Below the pieces are notes generated by a model. The model was not told where the DNA came from, did no database searches, and saw only the letters and a list, made by a program, of their open reading frames with translations. The position numbers and the translations under genes were made by a program. Shown piece after piece: positions 18,995 to 26,781 of a stretch of 64,000 bases of DNA. Source of the DNA: Saccharopolyspora soli (GTDB lineage: Bacteria > Actinomycetota > Actinomycetes > Mycobacteriales > Pseudonocardiaceae); NCBI RefSeq assembly GCF_022678645.1, contig NZ_JALBWV010000002.1, positions 1-64,000 on the forward strand, read 5' to 3'. Numbering within the stretch: position 1 is the stretch's first letter; each line of letters opens with the position of its first letter.

Positions 18995-21900
18995 ATGTCG
19001 GCCGCCGAGCCTGTTGCTGGGGATCGCAGGGTGAGCGTGTTGGGTTCGAACCACGACGGCCGGGGGGTGCTGGCCCGCCTGAGCTCCGCCGTGGTGCGAC
19101 GTCGGGGCGTCGTCGTGGTGGTCTGGGTCGGGATCGCCGTGGCGCTCAACGTGTTCGTCCCGCAGTTGGAGCGCGTGATCGCGCAGAGCCATGTCTCGTT
19201 CGTCCCCGACTCGGCGCCTTCCGTGCGGACACTGCCCACAATGGATGAACGTTTCGGTGGAACCGGCGCGAACACCATGGTTTTTGTTGTTCTCGCGGAC
19301 GAACGCGGGCTTTCCGCCGACGATCGGCAGTACTACCGCGAGCTGGTCGGCCAGCTGCGGGCCGACCACGGGCGGATCGCCTCGGTGCAGGACACCGTCG
19401 CGCGACCGGAATTGGCCGAGGCGCTGGAAAGCCGCGACGGCAAAGCGATTTACATCCCGGTCGGACTGCGCGGCGCGAACGGCTCCCCGGAGACGACGGC
19501 GCAGATCGAGTTCATCCGCGAGATCAGCCAGCACGGGCGGCCGGGGGAGCTGGCCGTGCACGTCACCGGGCCGATCGCCACCGTCGCGGACATGCAGACC
19601 GAGATCGAGCGGAGCATGGTCGTGATCACCGCCGTCACGGTGGTGCTGATCCTGATCATCCTGCTGGCCATCTACCGGTCGCTGATCACTTCGCTGATCG
19701 CGCTCAGCGCCATCGGTCTGTCGTTGGCCACCGCACGGGCGGTCACGGCGTTGAGCGGACTCGTGGTCTTCGACATCTCCACGTTCACCGCATCTCTGCT
19801 CACGGGCGTCGTGCTCGGTGCGGGCACGGACTACGGCGTGTTCCTGATCAGCCGGTTCCACGAGGCGGTGCGGGCCGGTGCCGACCCGGTGGAAGCCGTC
19901 GCGTCGGCGACACGTCGAGTGGCTGGCGTGATCACGGCATCGGCGGCCACAGTGATGGCCGCGTGCGCTGGCATGGCCTTCGCCCACGTCAGCATCTTCA
20001 ACACCACCGGTCCAGCCATCGCGGTGAGCTTGGCGGTGACATTGCTGGCTGGGTTGACACTGATCCCGGCGATGTTGGCGATCGCGGCCAACCGCGGGTA
20101 CGCGATGCCGCGCCCGGCCAGCGGGAACCGTTGGTGGCGTGCGACGAGCATCCGAACCGTGCGCCGACCTGGTCGGGTTCTGCTGGTCGGCTTGGCCGTG
20201 CTCGGCCTGCTCGCCGCGTTCTACCCCGGCATGCAGCTGAGCTACGACGAGCGGCGGGTGCAACCGGCGAGCACGGACAGCAACCTCGGCTACGAAGCGC
20301 TGGGCAGGCACTTCCCGGCCACCGAAGTGCTGCCGGAGTACCTGCTGATCAACGCCGATCACGACATGCGCAACCCGCGGGACCTGGCCGTGCTGGAGAT
20401 GGCCGCGGCCAACGTGGCCAAACTGGACGGGGTCCAGATGGTGCGCGGCGTGACCCGGCCGACCGGTGCGCCGATCACCGAGGCGTCGCTGGGGCAGCAG
20501 GCCGGTCAGGTCGGTGACCGGCTCGGCGAAGCCGCCGATCAGCTCGCCGCGGGCAACGCGCAGACCGGACGGCTGGCGGAGGGCAGCGAGCAGATCGCCA
20601 TCGGAACCGGGCGGTTGGCCGACGGGGCCGGTCAACTCGCGATGGGCAGCGAACAACTCGCCAACGGCGCCCGCAGCGCGGCCGACGGAGCGCAGCAGTT
20701 GCTGGACGGGTTGAACGCGACCGGCGGCGGGCTCGGGTCGGTCTCCGACGGCGCGGACCGCGCGCACGACGGCTCCAGCCAGCTCGCCGAGGGCGCGAAG
20801 CAACTGGCCGTCGGACTGGATTTGGCAAGCCAGCAAACAGAAGTGGCCGTCAACGGACTGGGGCTGGCCTACCACGCGTTGCAGGCCGATCCGCTGTGCA
20901 GCGTCGACCCGGTGTGCGCGCAAGCCCGCAGCGGCATCGGGGAGATCTACGTCGCCGAGCGGGACCAACTGCTCCCCGGGTTGCGGCAGGCGGCCGAGGC
21001 GGCGCGACAACTGGCCGCGGGCGGCGGGGATCTGTCAGCCGGGATCGCCGGGCTGCAGACCGGGATCAATGCGGTGCGCGACGGGATCGGGCAGCTCGCC
21101 GAGGGCGAGCGGACGTTGCGGGACCGGCTCGGCGAGCTGTCCAGTGGCGCGGACCAGGTCGAAGGCGGCGCTGGCCAGCTCTCCGGAAACGCGAACGCCG
21201 CCGCCGACGGTGCTGACCAGTTGCGCGACGGGACCTCGACGATGACGCAGTCCGTCCAAGAACTGGAACGCGGACTGGGCCAGGCCGCGGAATTCCTGCG
21301 GACCGCCGGGCAGCAGGCCGCCGATCCGGGCGTCGGCGGGTTCTACCTGCCACCGAACGCCTGGCACGAACCGCGGATGGCGCTGGCCAGCGGGATGTTC
21401 CTGTCCGCGGACGGGCGAACGGCCCGGTTGGTGGTGCTGCACGATTCCGACCCGCTGGGCCAGGCTGCAATGGATCGCACCGGCGAAATGGTCCGCACCG
21501 CGCAGCAGGCGTTGCACGGCACAACGCTGGAGCGCAGCAGTGTCGAGAACACTGGTGCGGCTTCGGTGAACCAGGACCTCGCGGAGTTGTCCAATGCGGA
21601 CTTCGCGTTGTTCGCGCTGATCGCTCTGCTCGCCGTGCTCGTGATCCTGGTGCTGTTGCTGCGCAGCGCGGTGGCCCCGCTGTACCTGCTGGCGTCGGTG
21701 ATCTTGTCCTTCTCCGCGGCGATGGGGATGTCGGTGCTGTTCTGGCAGCACCTGCTCGGCATCGACCTGGACTGGACCGTGCAGCCGATCACCTTCGTGC
21801 TCCTGGTCGCGGTGGGCGCCGACTACAACATGCTGCTGATGTCGCGGATTCGGGAGGAGGCCAGCGACGGCGGCCGCTTCGGGATCGCCCGAGCCATGAC

Positions 21901-22126
21901 CGCCACCGGCAGCGTGATCACCACCGCCGGGATCATCTTCGCCGTCAGCATGTTCGCGCTGATCTCCGGCAGCGTGATCACCCTCGCCCAGATCGGGTTC
22001 ACCATCGGAGTCGGACTGCTGCTGGACACCTTCGTGGTGCGGACGCTCGTGGTGCCAGCCGTCGCCACCATGCTCGGCCGCTGGAACTGGTGGCCCGCCC
22101 GGTCGTTCAGCGGCTCCAACCGATGA
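18995..22126 (+). CDS. MmpL-family RND exporter
   Basis: 1043 residues with two groups of membrane helices, each ending in MmpL signatures (GAGTDYGVFLISRFHEAV; GADYNMLLMSRIREEA). The second extracellular loop (about residues 490-770) is built of many short repeats of the type 'LAEGAKQLAVG' and 'ADGAQQLLDG', probably long helical hairpins as in YhgE/Pip-like proteins. Family members export lipids, siderophores or hydrophobic drugs. It could export the product of the lipid cluster that begins 2 kb downstream, but it lies outside the two operons, so that is only a possibility. ATG 18995 chosen; GTG 19034 is an alternative. The 278 bases upstream (18717-18994) hold no convincing gene; a TTGACA at 18932 may be its -35 element. 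Confidence 0.88.
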   Translation: MSAAEPVAGDRRVSVLGSNHDGRGVLARLSSAVVRRRGVVVVVWVGIAVALNVFVPQLERVIAQSHVSFVPDSAPSVRTLPTMDERFGGTGANTMVFVVLADERGLSADDRQYYRELVGQLRADHGRIASVQDTVARPELAEALESRDGKAIYIPVGLRGANGSPETTAQIEFIREISQHGRPGELAVHVTGPIATVADMQTEIERSMVVITAVTVVLILIILLAIYRSLITSLIALSAIGLSLATARAVTALSGLVVFDISTFTASLLTGVVLGAGTDYGVFLISRFHEAVRAGADPVEAVASATRRVAGVITASAATVMAACAGMAFAHVSIFNTTGPAIAVSLAVTLLAGLTLIPAMLAIAANRGYAMPRPASGNRWWRATSIRTVRRPGRVLLVGLAVLGLLAAFYPGMQLSYDERRVQPASTDSNLGYEALGRHFPATEVLPEYLLINADHDMRNPRDLAVLEMAAANVAKLDGVQMVRGVTRPTGAPITEASLGQQAGQVGDRLGEAADQLAAGNAQTGRLAEGSEQIAIGTGRLADGAGQLAMGSEQLANGARSAADGAQQLLDGLNATGGGLGSVSDGADRAHDGSSQLAEGAKQLAVGLDLASQQTEVAVNGLGLAYHALQADPLCSVDPVCAQARSGIGEIYVAERDQLLPGLRQAAEAARQLAAGGGDLSAGIAGLQTGINAVRDGIGQLAEGERTLRDRLGELSSGADQVEGGAGQLSGNANAAADGADQLRDGTSTMTQSVQELERGLGQAAEFLRTAGQQAADPGVGGFYLPPNAWHEPRMALASGMFLSADGRTARLVVLHDSDPLGQAAMDRTGEMVRTAQQALHGTTLERSSVENTGAASVNQDLAELSNADFALFALIALLAVLVILVLLLRSAVAPLYLLASVILSFSAAMGMSVLFWQHLLGIDLDWTVQPITFVLLVAVGADYNMLLMSRIREEASDGGRFGIARAMTATGSVITTAGIIFAVSMFALISGSVITLAQIGFTIGVGLLLDTFVVRTLVVPAVATMLGRWNWWPARSFSGSNR

Positions 22127-22697
22127 CGACGCTGCGCAGCGCATCTTCGTAGCTGGCGGCGATGTCGAGGCCGGGCGGAATGCTCCCGGACAGTTCCAGC
22201 GACACCAGGCCGTGCGCCATCGCCCAGCAGGACAGCGCGATGTGTTCGGCGGACGCGGATTTGAACTGGCCGCTGGCCTGCGCCCGGCGGATCGCCCCGA
22301 CCAGCGGTTCGAAGGTCTCCGCCGCCTCGTCCTTCTGCGCGGCCGAGAGGTCGAAGTCGACGACCCGGTCGCTGAACATGACCGCGTACAGGTGCGGGCT
22401 GGTGAGGGCGTGTTCGCGGTAGGCCAGTCCGAGCCGGACCACGTCTTCGGCCGGATCGTCGGTGGTGCCGACCAGGGCCAGCCGGGCGGCGAACTGCTTG
22501 GCGGCGTCCCGGTACACGCTGTCGAGCAGGCCCGCCTTGTTGCCGAACAGCGAATATATGGCCGTGGTGGAGGTTCCCGCCTCCCGCGCCAGCCGTCGCA
22601 GGCTCAGCTCCTTCACGCCGCCTTCGAACACCACGGTCGCGGCCAGTTCGATGAGCGTGCGGCGCAGGGCTTCGTCGTGCGTTCTGGGGCGGACCAC
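22107..22697 (-). CDS. TetR/AcrR-family repressor
   Basis: 196 residues. The N-terminal helix-turn-helix is clear ('LRRLAREAGTSTTAIYSLFGNKAGLL'), followed by a mostly helical ligand domain with ALTSPHLYAVMF, as in regulators of the TetR_C_33 type. Its 3' end overlaps the MmpL gene by 20 bases, tail to tail, so it most likely controls that exporter. The GTG at 22697 is chosen because translation upstream runs into promoter-like DNA. A near-palindromic operator candidate lies about 100 bases upstream. Confidence 0.82.
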   Translation of the reverse strand: MVRPRTHDEALRRTLIELAATVVFEGGVKELSLRRLAREAGTSTTAIYSLFGNKAGLLDSVYRDAAKQFAARLALVGTTDDPAEDVVRLGLAYREHALTSPHLYAVMFSDRVVDFDLSAAQKDEAAETFEPLVGAIRRAQASGQFKSASAEHIALSCWAMAHGLVSLELSGSIPPGLDIAASYEDALRSVVIGWSR

Positions 22698-22779
22698 TTC
22701 GCGAGTGTATCGCAGCCGGTTGCCGTGGCAGGTCGGATTCCACTTTGGACGGGTTCGGCCGCGGAATCGCGGCGAGTGC

Positions 22780-22817
22780 TTGACAGCGCTCCGGTAACGG
22801 TGTTTTATAACAACGTT
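22780..22817 (+). promoter_or_regulatory. Promoter with overlapping palindromic operator
   Basis: TTGACA (22780-22785), an 18-base spacer, then TTTATA (22804-22809). A 22-base near-palindrome (22796-22817; half-site AACGGTGTTTT, 18 of 22 positions symmetric) covers the -10 element, the layout expected for a TetR-type repressor site. It reads away from tetR toward luxR, where no plus-strand gene exists, so the transcript it makes is unexplained. The rest of 22698-22936 shows no gene. Confidence 0.5.
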
Positions 22818-22936
22818 CCGGCGATGCCGGGGCAACCCCGGAACCCCGTGAATCGGGAGGAGAGCCTATCGAGAAGTCCTTGTGGGCCAACCTCTTCTTC
22901 GAGACCGCAGGGCCCGCTTGCGGTGTTGGGCCCGCG

Positions 22937-23746
22937 TCACTCGCCGGTGCTGGCGATCTCGTGCGTGTGGATCAGGTTGTCCGTCAGCGCTTTGCGGATC
23001 GCCTCCGTGCGGGAGCGGACTTGCAGCTTGGCGTAGATGTTGGCCAGGTGCCGTTTGACGGTTCCCTCGGTGAGGCCGAGCCGGGAGCTGATCTGCCGGT
23101 TGCTGAGCCCTTTCGCCACCTGAAGCAGCACTTCCTGCTGGCGCGGTGAGAGAACCGAGTCGTGGTCGGCGATGCCGAGCTGGTTGATCATTGTCTGCGG
23201 CATGAAGGTCACCATGCTGTCGCCCATCGTGGTGACCGAGCAGATCGACGAGATCAGGTCCGTGCCGGTCGCGCTGGTGTCCAGCAGCGCGTACACCCCG
23301 CTGACGAGCAGGGCGTGCTGGCCTCGGAGGTCATCGGCCGAGGAAACCAGCATGACGACACGAACCCGGTTGGTGTCGGCGGTCATGTTCGTCAGGTGCT
23401 GGATGTCGCCGGGATCGACGACGCCGTAGCAGGAGACGACGACGTCGGGGCGGAGTTGCTTGGTCAGCTCGATGGCCGACTCCCCGCACTCCGCGCGACC
23501 CACCACGGTGATGTCCCGGTGGCTGCCGAGCATCAGGGTCAGCGCGTCGCGGATTATGCCCAGGCTGCTCACCACGACAACGCGAATGGGAGAAGCTGGG
23601 GCCGAAGGCAGCGGCGGCCCGATAACGTTCGGATTGCGATCCAACGGATAAACCGGTGCGAGAGCTGACTTTCGAGACGCGCCGACCGCGTCTCGGCGTA
23701 AGCATGCGCCATCTTCATCCGAGCACTCGGCGTTCTTGTTCAACAA
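22937..23746 (-). CDS. LuxR/NarL-type regulator with a degenerate receiver domain
   Basis: 269 residues. The C-terminal LuxR helix-turn-helix is intact (LSPRQQEVLLQVAKGLSNRQ, then GLTEGTVKRHLANIYAKL). The N-terminal half resembles a response-regulator receiver, but the acidic pair is replaced by serines (VVVVSSLG) and the phosphoacceptor position is not Asp (PDVVVSCYG), so control by phosphorylation is unlikely. Start TTG 23746 is preferred, with AGGGAG seven bases upstream; a TTG at 23836 would add rare-codon sequence that looks like promoter. It contains a TTA leucine codon (23699-23701). It is divergent from the PUFA-like operon 1 and is its likely pathway regulator. Confidence 0.8.
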   Translation of the reverse strand: MLNKNAECSDEDGACLRRDAVGASRKSALAPVYPLDRNPNVIGPPLPSAPASPIRVVVVSSLGIIRDALTLMLGSHRDITVVGRAECGESAIELTKQLRPDVVVSCYGVVDPGDIQHLTNMTADTNRVRVVMLVSSADDLRGQHALLVSGVYALLDTSATGTDLISSICSVTTMGDSMVTFMPQTMINQLGIADHDSVLSPRQQEVLLQVAKGLSNRQISSRLGLTEGTVKRHLANIYAKLQVRSRTEAIRKALTDNLIHTHEIASTGE

Positions 23747-24100
23747 AATCAAACTCCCTGCAGTGTCCCCGGTGTCCCCGCAGTGCGCTCTGATCGAGTA
23801 CCACCATAGTCCCTTCCGGCGGTGGTAGGTGGTCAATTCTGGAGCTCGCGCGCGGTTTCGCGTGCATTTGTCGCGGCGGCGGCCGAGATTCGCATCGCGT
23901 TATCCACCACTTCCGCAATAAGTCTGATCGTGGCAGCGCCCGCGATGCGCGCATTGGCAGATCGCCGTTGGGCCGAACGGCCCCAGGTGCCGCGCGGGAT
24001 AGGGTGGACGGCGGACGCGCGCCGGTGGTTGCGGTCGCCGGAGGTGCGAAAACGACCGGCATGTACCGGATTGCCGGAATTCGGCGCGGCGCTACACCTT

Positions 24101-24160
24101 TCGATGTGTGCCACCGTGCATCGATCGTGAAATTGTTGCCCGCAGGCAGCTGGATAGACT
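24101..24160 (+). promoter_or_regulatory. Candidate promoter and activator site of operon 1
   Basis: TTGTTG (24133-24138), a 16-base spacer and TAGACT (24155-24160) form a plausible promoter 50 bases before the first gene of operon 1. Immediately upstream is an inverted repeat, TCGATG (24101-24106) and CATCGA (24119-24124), placed where LuxR-type activators often bind. The rest of the 463-base gap between luxR and this operon (23747-24210) shows no convincing gene. Confidence 0.4.
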
Positions 24161-24210
24161 GGCGAACCGGGGGATGCTCGCAGGTGATCGCCGACGATTC
24201 GGAGCGTGAT

Positions 24211-25512
24211 GTGAAGCATCGAGTTGCTGTTGTGGGAGCTGGTGCCGCTGGTCTGTCGGCTGCCTACAACGTTCGCGGTAATGCGCACGTAACACTATTC
24301 GAGTCCGACGCCGAAGCGGGCGGGCACGCGTTAACGGTCACCGTTGACGACAACGGTGTGGAACGCGGCCTGGATATGGCGTTCATTGTTTTCAGCGAAT
24401 TCGCATACCCCCGTTTCGCCAAGTTTCTCGCGGAGTTGGGCATCCCGACGACGAGCCATCCGGGGCGATTCAGCTTCACTGATCACGACAACGGTTTCGT
24501 CTACGTTTCGGATGATCTGGGATTGTCCGAGGAAGAGGTCCGCGCCCGCTACCCGGACGATTTCGTCCTGCTCTGGCAGGAGGCGGAGCGGTTCCGGCAC
24601 ACCGCGCCGCGGGAGTTCATGCGGCTGCGCAAGGACATCTCACTGGGCGACTACCTGGAGACGAGCGGGTACTCCGAGGCGTTCCGCTACGGGTTCGTCG
24701 TGCTGCTGTCCTCAATGGTCTGGTCGGTCTCGCCCGACGACATCTGGGGAATGCCCGCGAACACCGTGCTCACCTTCTTCTTCGGCCACGGGTTCGAATG
24801 GCCGGGCCGCAGCGTGGAGGGCGGCAGCGCCAACTACGTCCGCCGGGCGTTGGACGTGATGACCTCGGACGGTGTGGACTACCGGCCGAGCACACCGGTT
24901 CTCGGCGTCGAGCAGCGGGACGACGACGTGGTCCTGCGCACCGCCGCCGGAGGCGAGGAGTTCGACTACGTCGTGCTCGCCACCCACGCCGACGATTCCC
25001 TCGCGCTGCTGCGGAATCCCACGCAGGAGCAGCAGCGCGCGCTCGGGTCGATCAGCTATTCGCCGACGCATGCCGTGCTGCACACCGATCCGGTGGTCAT
25101 GCCCGACGATCGCGACAAGTGGCGCAGTTGGAACTGCGCTCGGCGAGCGCGCGACGTGAGCAGTGGCGCGCTGGACACCTGGTCCACCTACTACCTGAAC
25201 CTGGTGCAGAACTTCAGCAGCGACAACGATTACTTCGTCAGCGTCGACTGCCCGCTGGAGCTGGCGCGCGACTCGGTGATCACCGAGGTCGATTTCCAGC
25301 ATCCGATCTTCACCATGGAAGCGAAGCGGAGCCTGGCCGAAATCCCGAAGCTCCAGGAGAACTCGCGGATCAAGTTCGCTGGCTCCTATCTCCCCGCCCG
25401 CAGCGTCGGACCGGACGCGGTCGGCGGCCACGAATCGGCGTTCGATTCCGGTTTCGAGGCAGCGATGTCGATTCACCGCAACATTTCCGCCGAAATCACG
25501 CAGCCGCGGTAA
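24211..25512 (+). CDS. FAD-dependent oxidoreductase, COG2907/amine-oxidase-like
   Basis: 433 residues. The N-terminal dinucleotide-binding fold is VAVVGAGAAGLSAAYN, then FESDAEAGGHALTV and the COG2907 signature FIVFSEFAYPRFAKFLAELG. These proteins are related to phytoene desaturases and amine oxidases, and many sit beside fatty-acid-modifying genes. As the first gene of the operon it may desaturate or otherwise oxidise the acyl chain; substrate unknown. GTG 24211 follows GGAG. It contains a TTA leucine codon (24331-24333), rare in such DNA and often a sign of developmental (bldA) control. The next gene begins 25 bases later. Confidence 0.8.
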   Translation: MKHRVAVVGAGAAGLSAAYNVRGNAHVTLFESDAEAGGHALTVTVDDNGVERGLDMAFIVFSEFAYPRFAKFLAELGIPTTSHPGRFSFTDHDNGFVYVSDDLGLSEEEVRARYPDDFVLLWQEAERFRHTAPREFMRLRKDISLGDYLETSGYSEAFRYGFVVLLSSMVWSVSPDDIWGMPANTVLTFFFGHGFEWPGRSVEGGSANYVRRALDVMTSDGVDYRPSTPVLGVEQRDDDVVLRTAAGGEEFDYVVLATHADDSLALLRNPTQEQQRALGSISYSPTHAVLHTDPVVMPDDRDKWRSWNCARRARDVSSGALDTWSTYYLNLVQNFSSDNDYFVSVDCPLELARDSVITEVDFQHPIFTMEAKRSLAEIPKLQENSRIKFAGSYLPARSVGPDAVGGHESAFDSGFEAAMSIHRNISAEITQPR

Positions 25513-25537
25513 CCGCGTCCTGACGGAGGAGTTGAAG

Positions 25538-25828
25538 TTGTCCGAGACGAGGAACGGGTCCGGCACGGCCGACTTGACCGTGGAGTCGGTGCAGGAGTGG
25601 ATCGTCGCCCAGGTCGCGGCGCGCTTGGAGACCACCCCGGAACAGGTCGACGTGCACAAGTACTTCGACGAGTTCGGATTGGACTCGGCGGATGCCCTGG
25701 TGCTCGCCGGGGAACTGGAGAAGTGGCTGGGCTTCGAGCTGGAGACGACCGCGATGTGGTACCACCCCACGATCGCCGAACTGGCCGCGCACATCGTCGA
25801 AAGAGGTTCGCTCGATGGCGCACCGTAA
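25538..25828 (+). CDS. Discrete acyl carrier protein
   Basis: About 96 residues. The phosphopantetheine attachment site is FGLDSADAL (Ser in LDS) in a four-helix ACP sequence: 'VQEWIVAQVAARLETTPEQV', then 'LVLAGELEKWLG' and 'PTIAELAAHIVE'. GGAGGAG sits six bases before the TTG at 25538; the TTG at 25532 is too close to be used. It overlaps the next gene by 14 bases. It resembles the PP-binding domains that act with separate loading enzymes, so it may carry a starter or accept the finished chain for release by the adjacent thioesterase. Confidence 0.88.
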   Translation: MSETRNGSGTADLTVESVQEWIVAQVAARLETTPEQVDVHKYFDEFGLDSADALVLAGELEKWLGFELETTAMWYHPTIAELAAHIVERGSLDGAP

Positions 25829-26702
25829 TGCGGGCATCGAGCTGATCAGCACGCCGACGGGTGCCCGCGCCGACGCGGGGTCGCGGATCGTGGTGGTGTA
25901 CCCGGGCCTCGCCCCGGCCGCCGCGCACGAAGAACTCATCGCGGCCATGCCTTCGACGGTTTCGACGTACGTGGTCGACCTGGACGCGGTCGAGGAGTAC
26001 GCCAGACCGGCGTTCACCGGAGAACCGCCGAAGGTGGGCGCTGCGGACGTCGCGGCGCACGTCGCCACCGAGCTCCGCCAGCGTGGACTGGTCGGCGGCG
26101 ACTGGTTGCTGGTCGGCTGGTCGTTGGGCGGGATCATCGCCTACGCGCTGACATCCGAGCTGGCCGGCGACGAACTGCCCGCGCACCTGGTCGTCCTGGA
26201 CACCCCGGCCCCGGTGGGGCGGAACTCGTGGTCGGACGACGGGGTTCCGCTGGATCTGGAACTGCTGTGGTTCGTGACCTACCTGGCGGCGCGGCACGAG
26301 ACCACCGCGTCGACAGCGCGGGAAACCTTCACCGGACTCGACGCAGACGCGGGTCTGAAGCTGGTCCTGGACATCGAGACGGATCGCGGGCCGCTACTGC
26401 CCGGCGCGTCGCTGGCCGGTGCCCGGAAGCTGTTCGAGGGCTACCTGAACGTCGTCCGCCGCAACAACCGCATCGTGTCCGCCTACCAGGCGGCGCCACC
26501 GAGGGTGCCGTTCACGCTGATCCGGCCGGAGCACAGCCTGTTCGGCGCGGAGCCGGCGATGGGGTGGGACGAGATCGATCCCGCGGTCGAGGTGCGCACC
26601 TGCCGGGGCGACCACTACTCGATGCTGCGTGATCCGTTCGCATTGGCGCAGGTGGACGCCATCGCCCGGGATTGCTTGCGGCTGACCGAATCCGAGGTCT
26701 GA
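25815..26702 (+). CDS. Thioesterase, alpha/beta-hydrolase (PKS/NRPS type)
   Basis: 295 residues. Nucleophile motif GWSLGG, oxyanion-side VVVYPGLAP, and a C-terminal His in GDHYSML give the catalytic set of PKS/NRPS thioesterases (PF00975). Starts at ATG 25815 inside the ACP gene, with AAGAGG upstream, so translation of the two is coupled. It probably hydrolyses or transfers the acyl chain from an ACP of this cluster. Type I (chain-releasing) and type II (editing) roles cannot be told apart from the sequence. Confidence 0.85.
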   Translation: MAHRNAGIELISTPTGARADAGSRIVVVYPGLAPAAAHEELIAAMPSTVSTYVVDLDAVEEYARPAFTGEPPKVGAADVAAHVATELRQRGLVGGDWLLVGWSLGGIIAYALTSELAGDELPAHLVVLDTPAPVGRNSWSDDGVPLDLELLWFVTYLAARHETTASTARETFTGLDADAGLKLVLDIETDRGPLLPGASLAGARKLFEGYLNVVRRNNRIVSAYQAAPPRVPFTLIRPEHSLFGAEPAMGWDEIDPAVEVRTCRGDHYSMLRDPFALAQVDAIARDCLRLTESEV

Positions 26703-26781
26703 GCCACCGGGCTTGCCAGACCAGGTGGGCGCCGGGCAGGCATGCCCACACAGAACCCAGATTCCGACTGGGAGGCCGAGA

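Noticed and set aside
18841-19248. 135-residue plus-strand frame upstream of and overlapping mmpL
   Set aside because: Overlaps the start of the MmpL gene in another frame, shows no domain and has Arg-rich low-complexity sequence.
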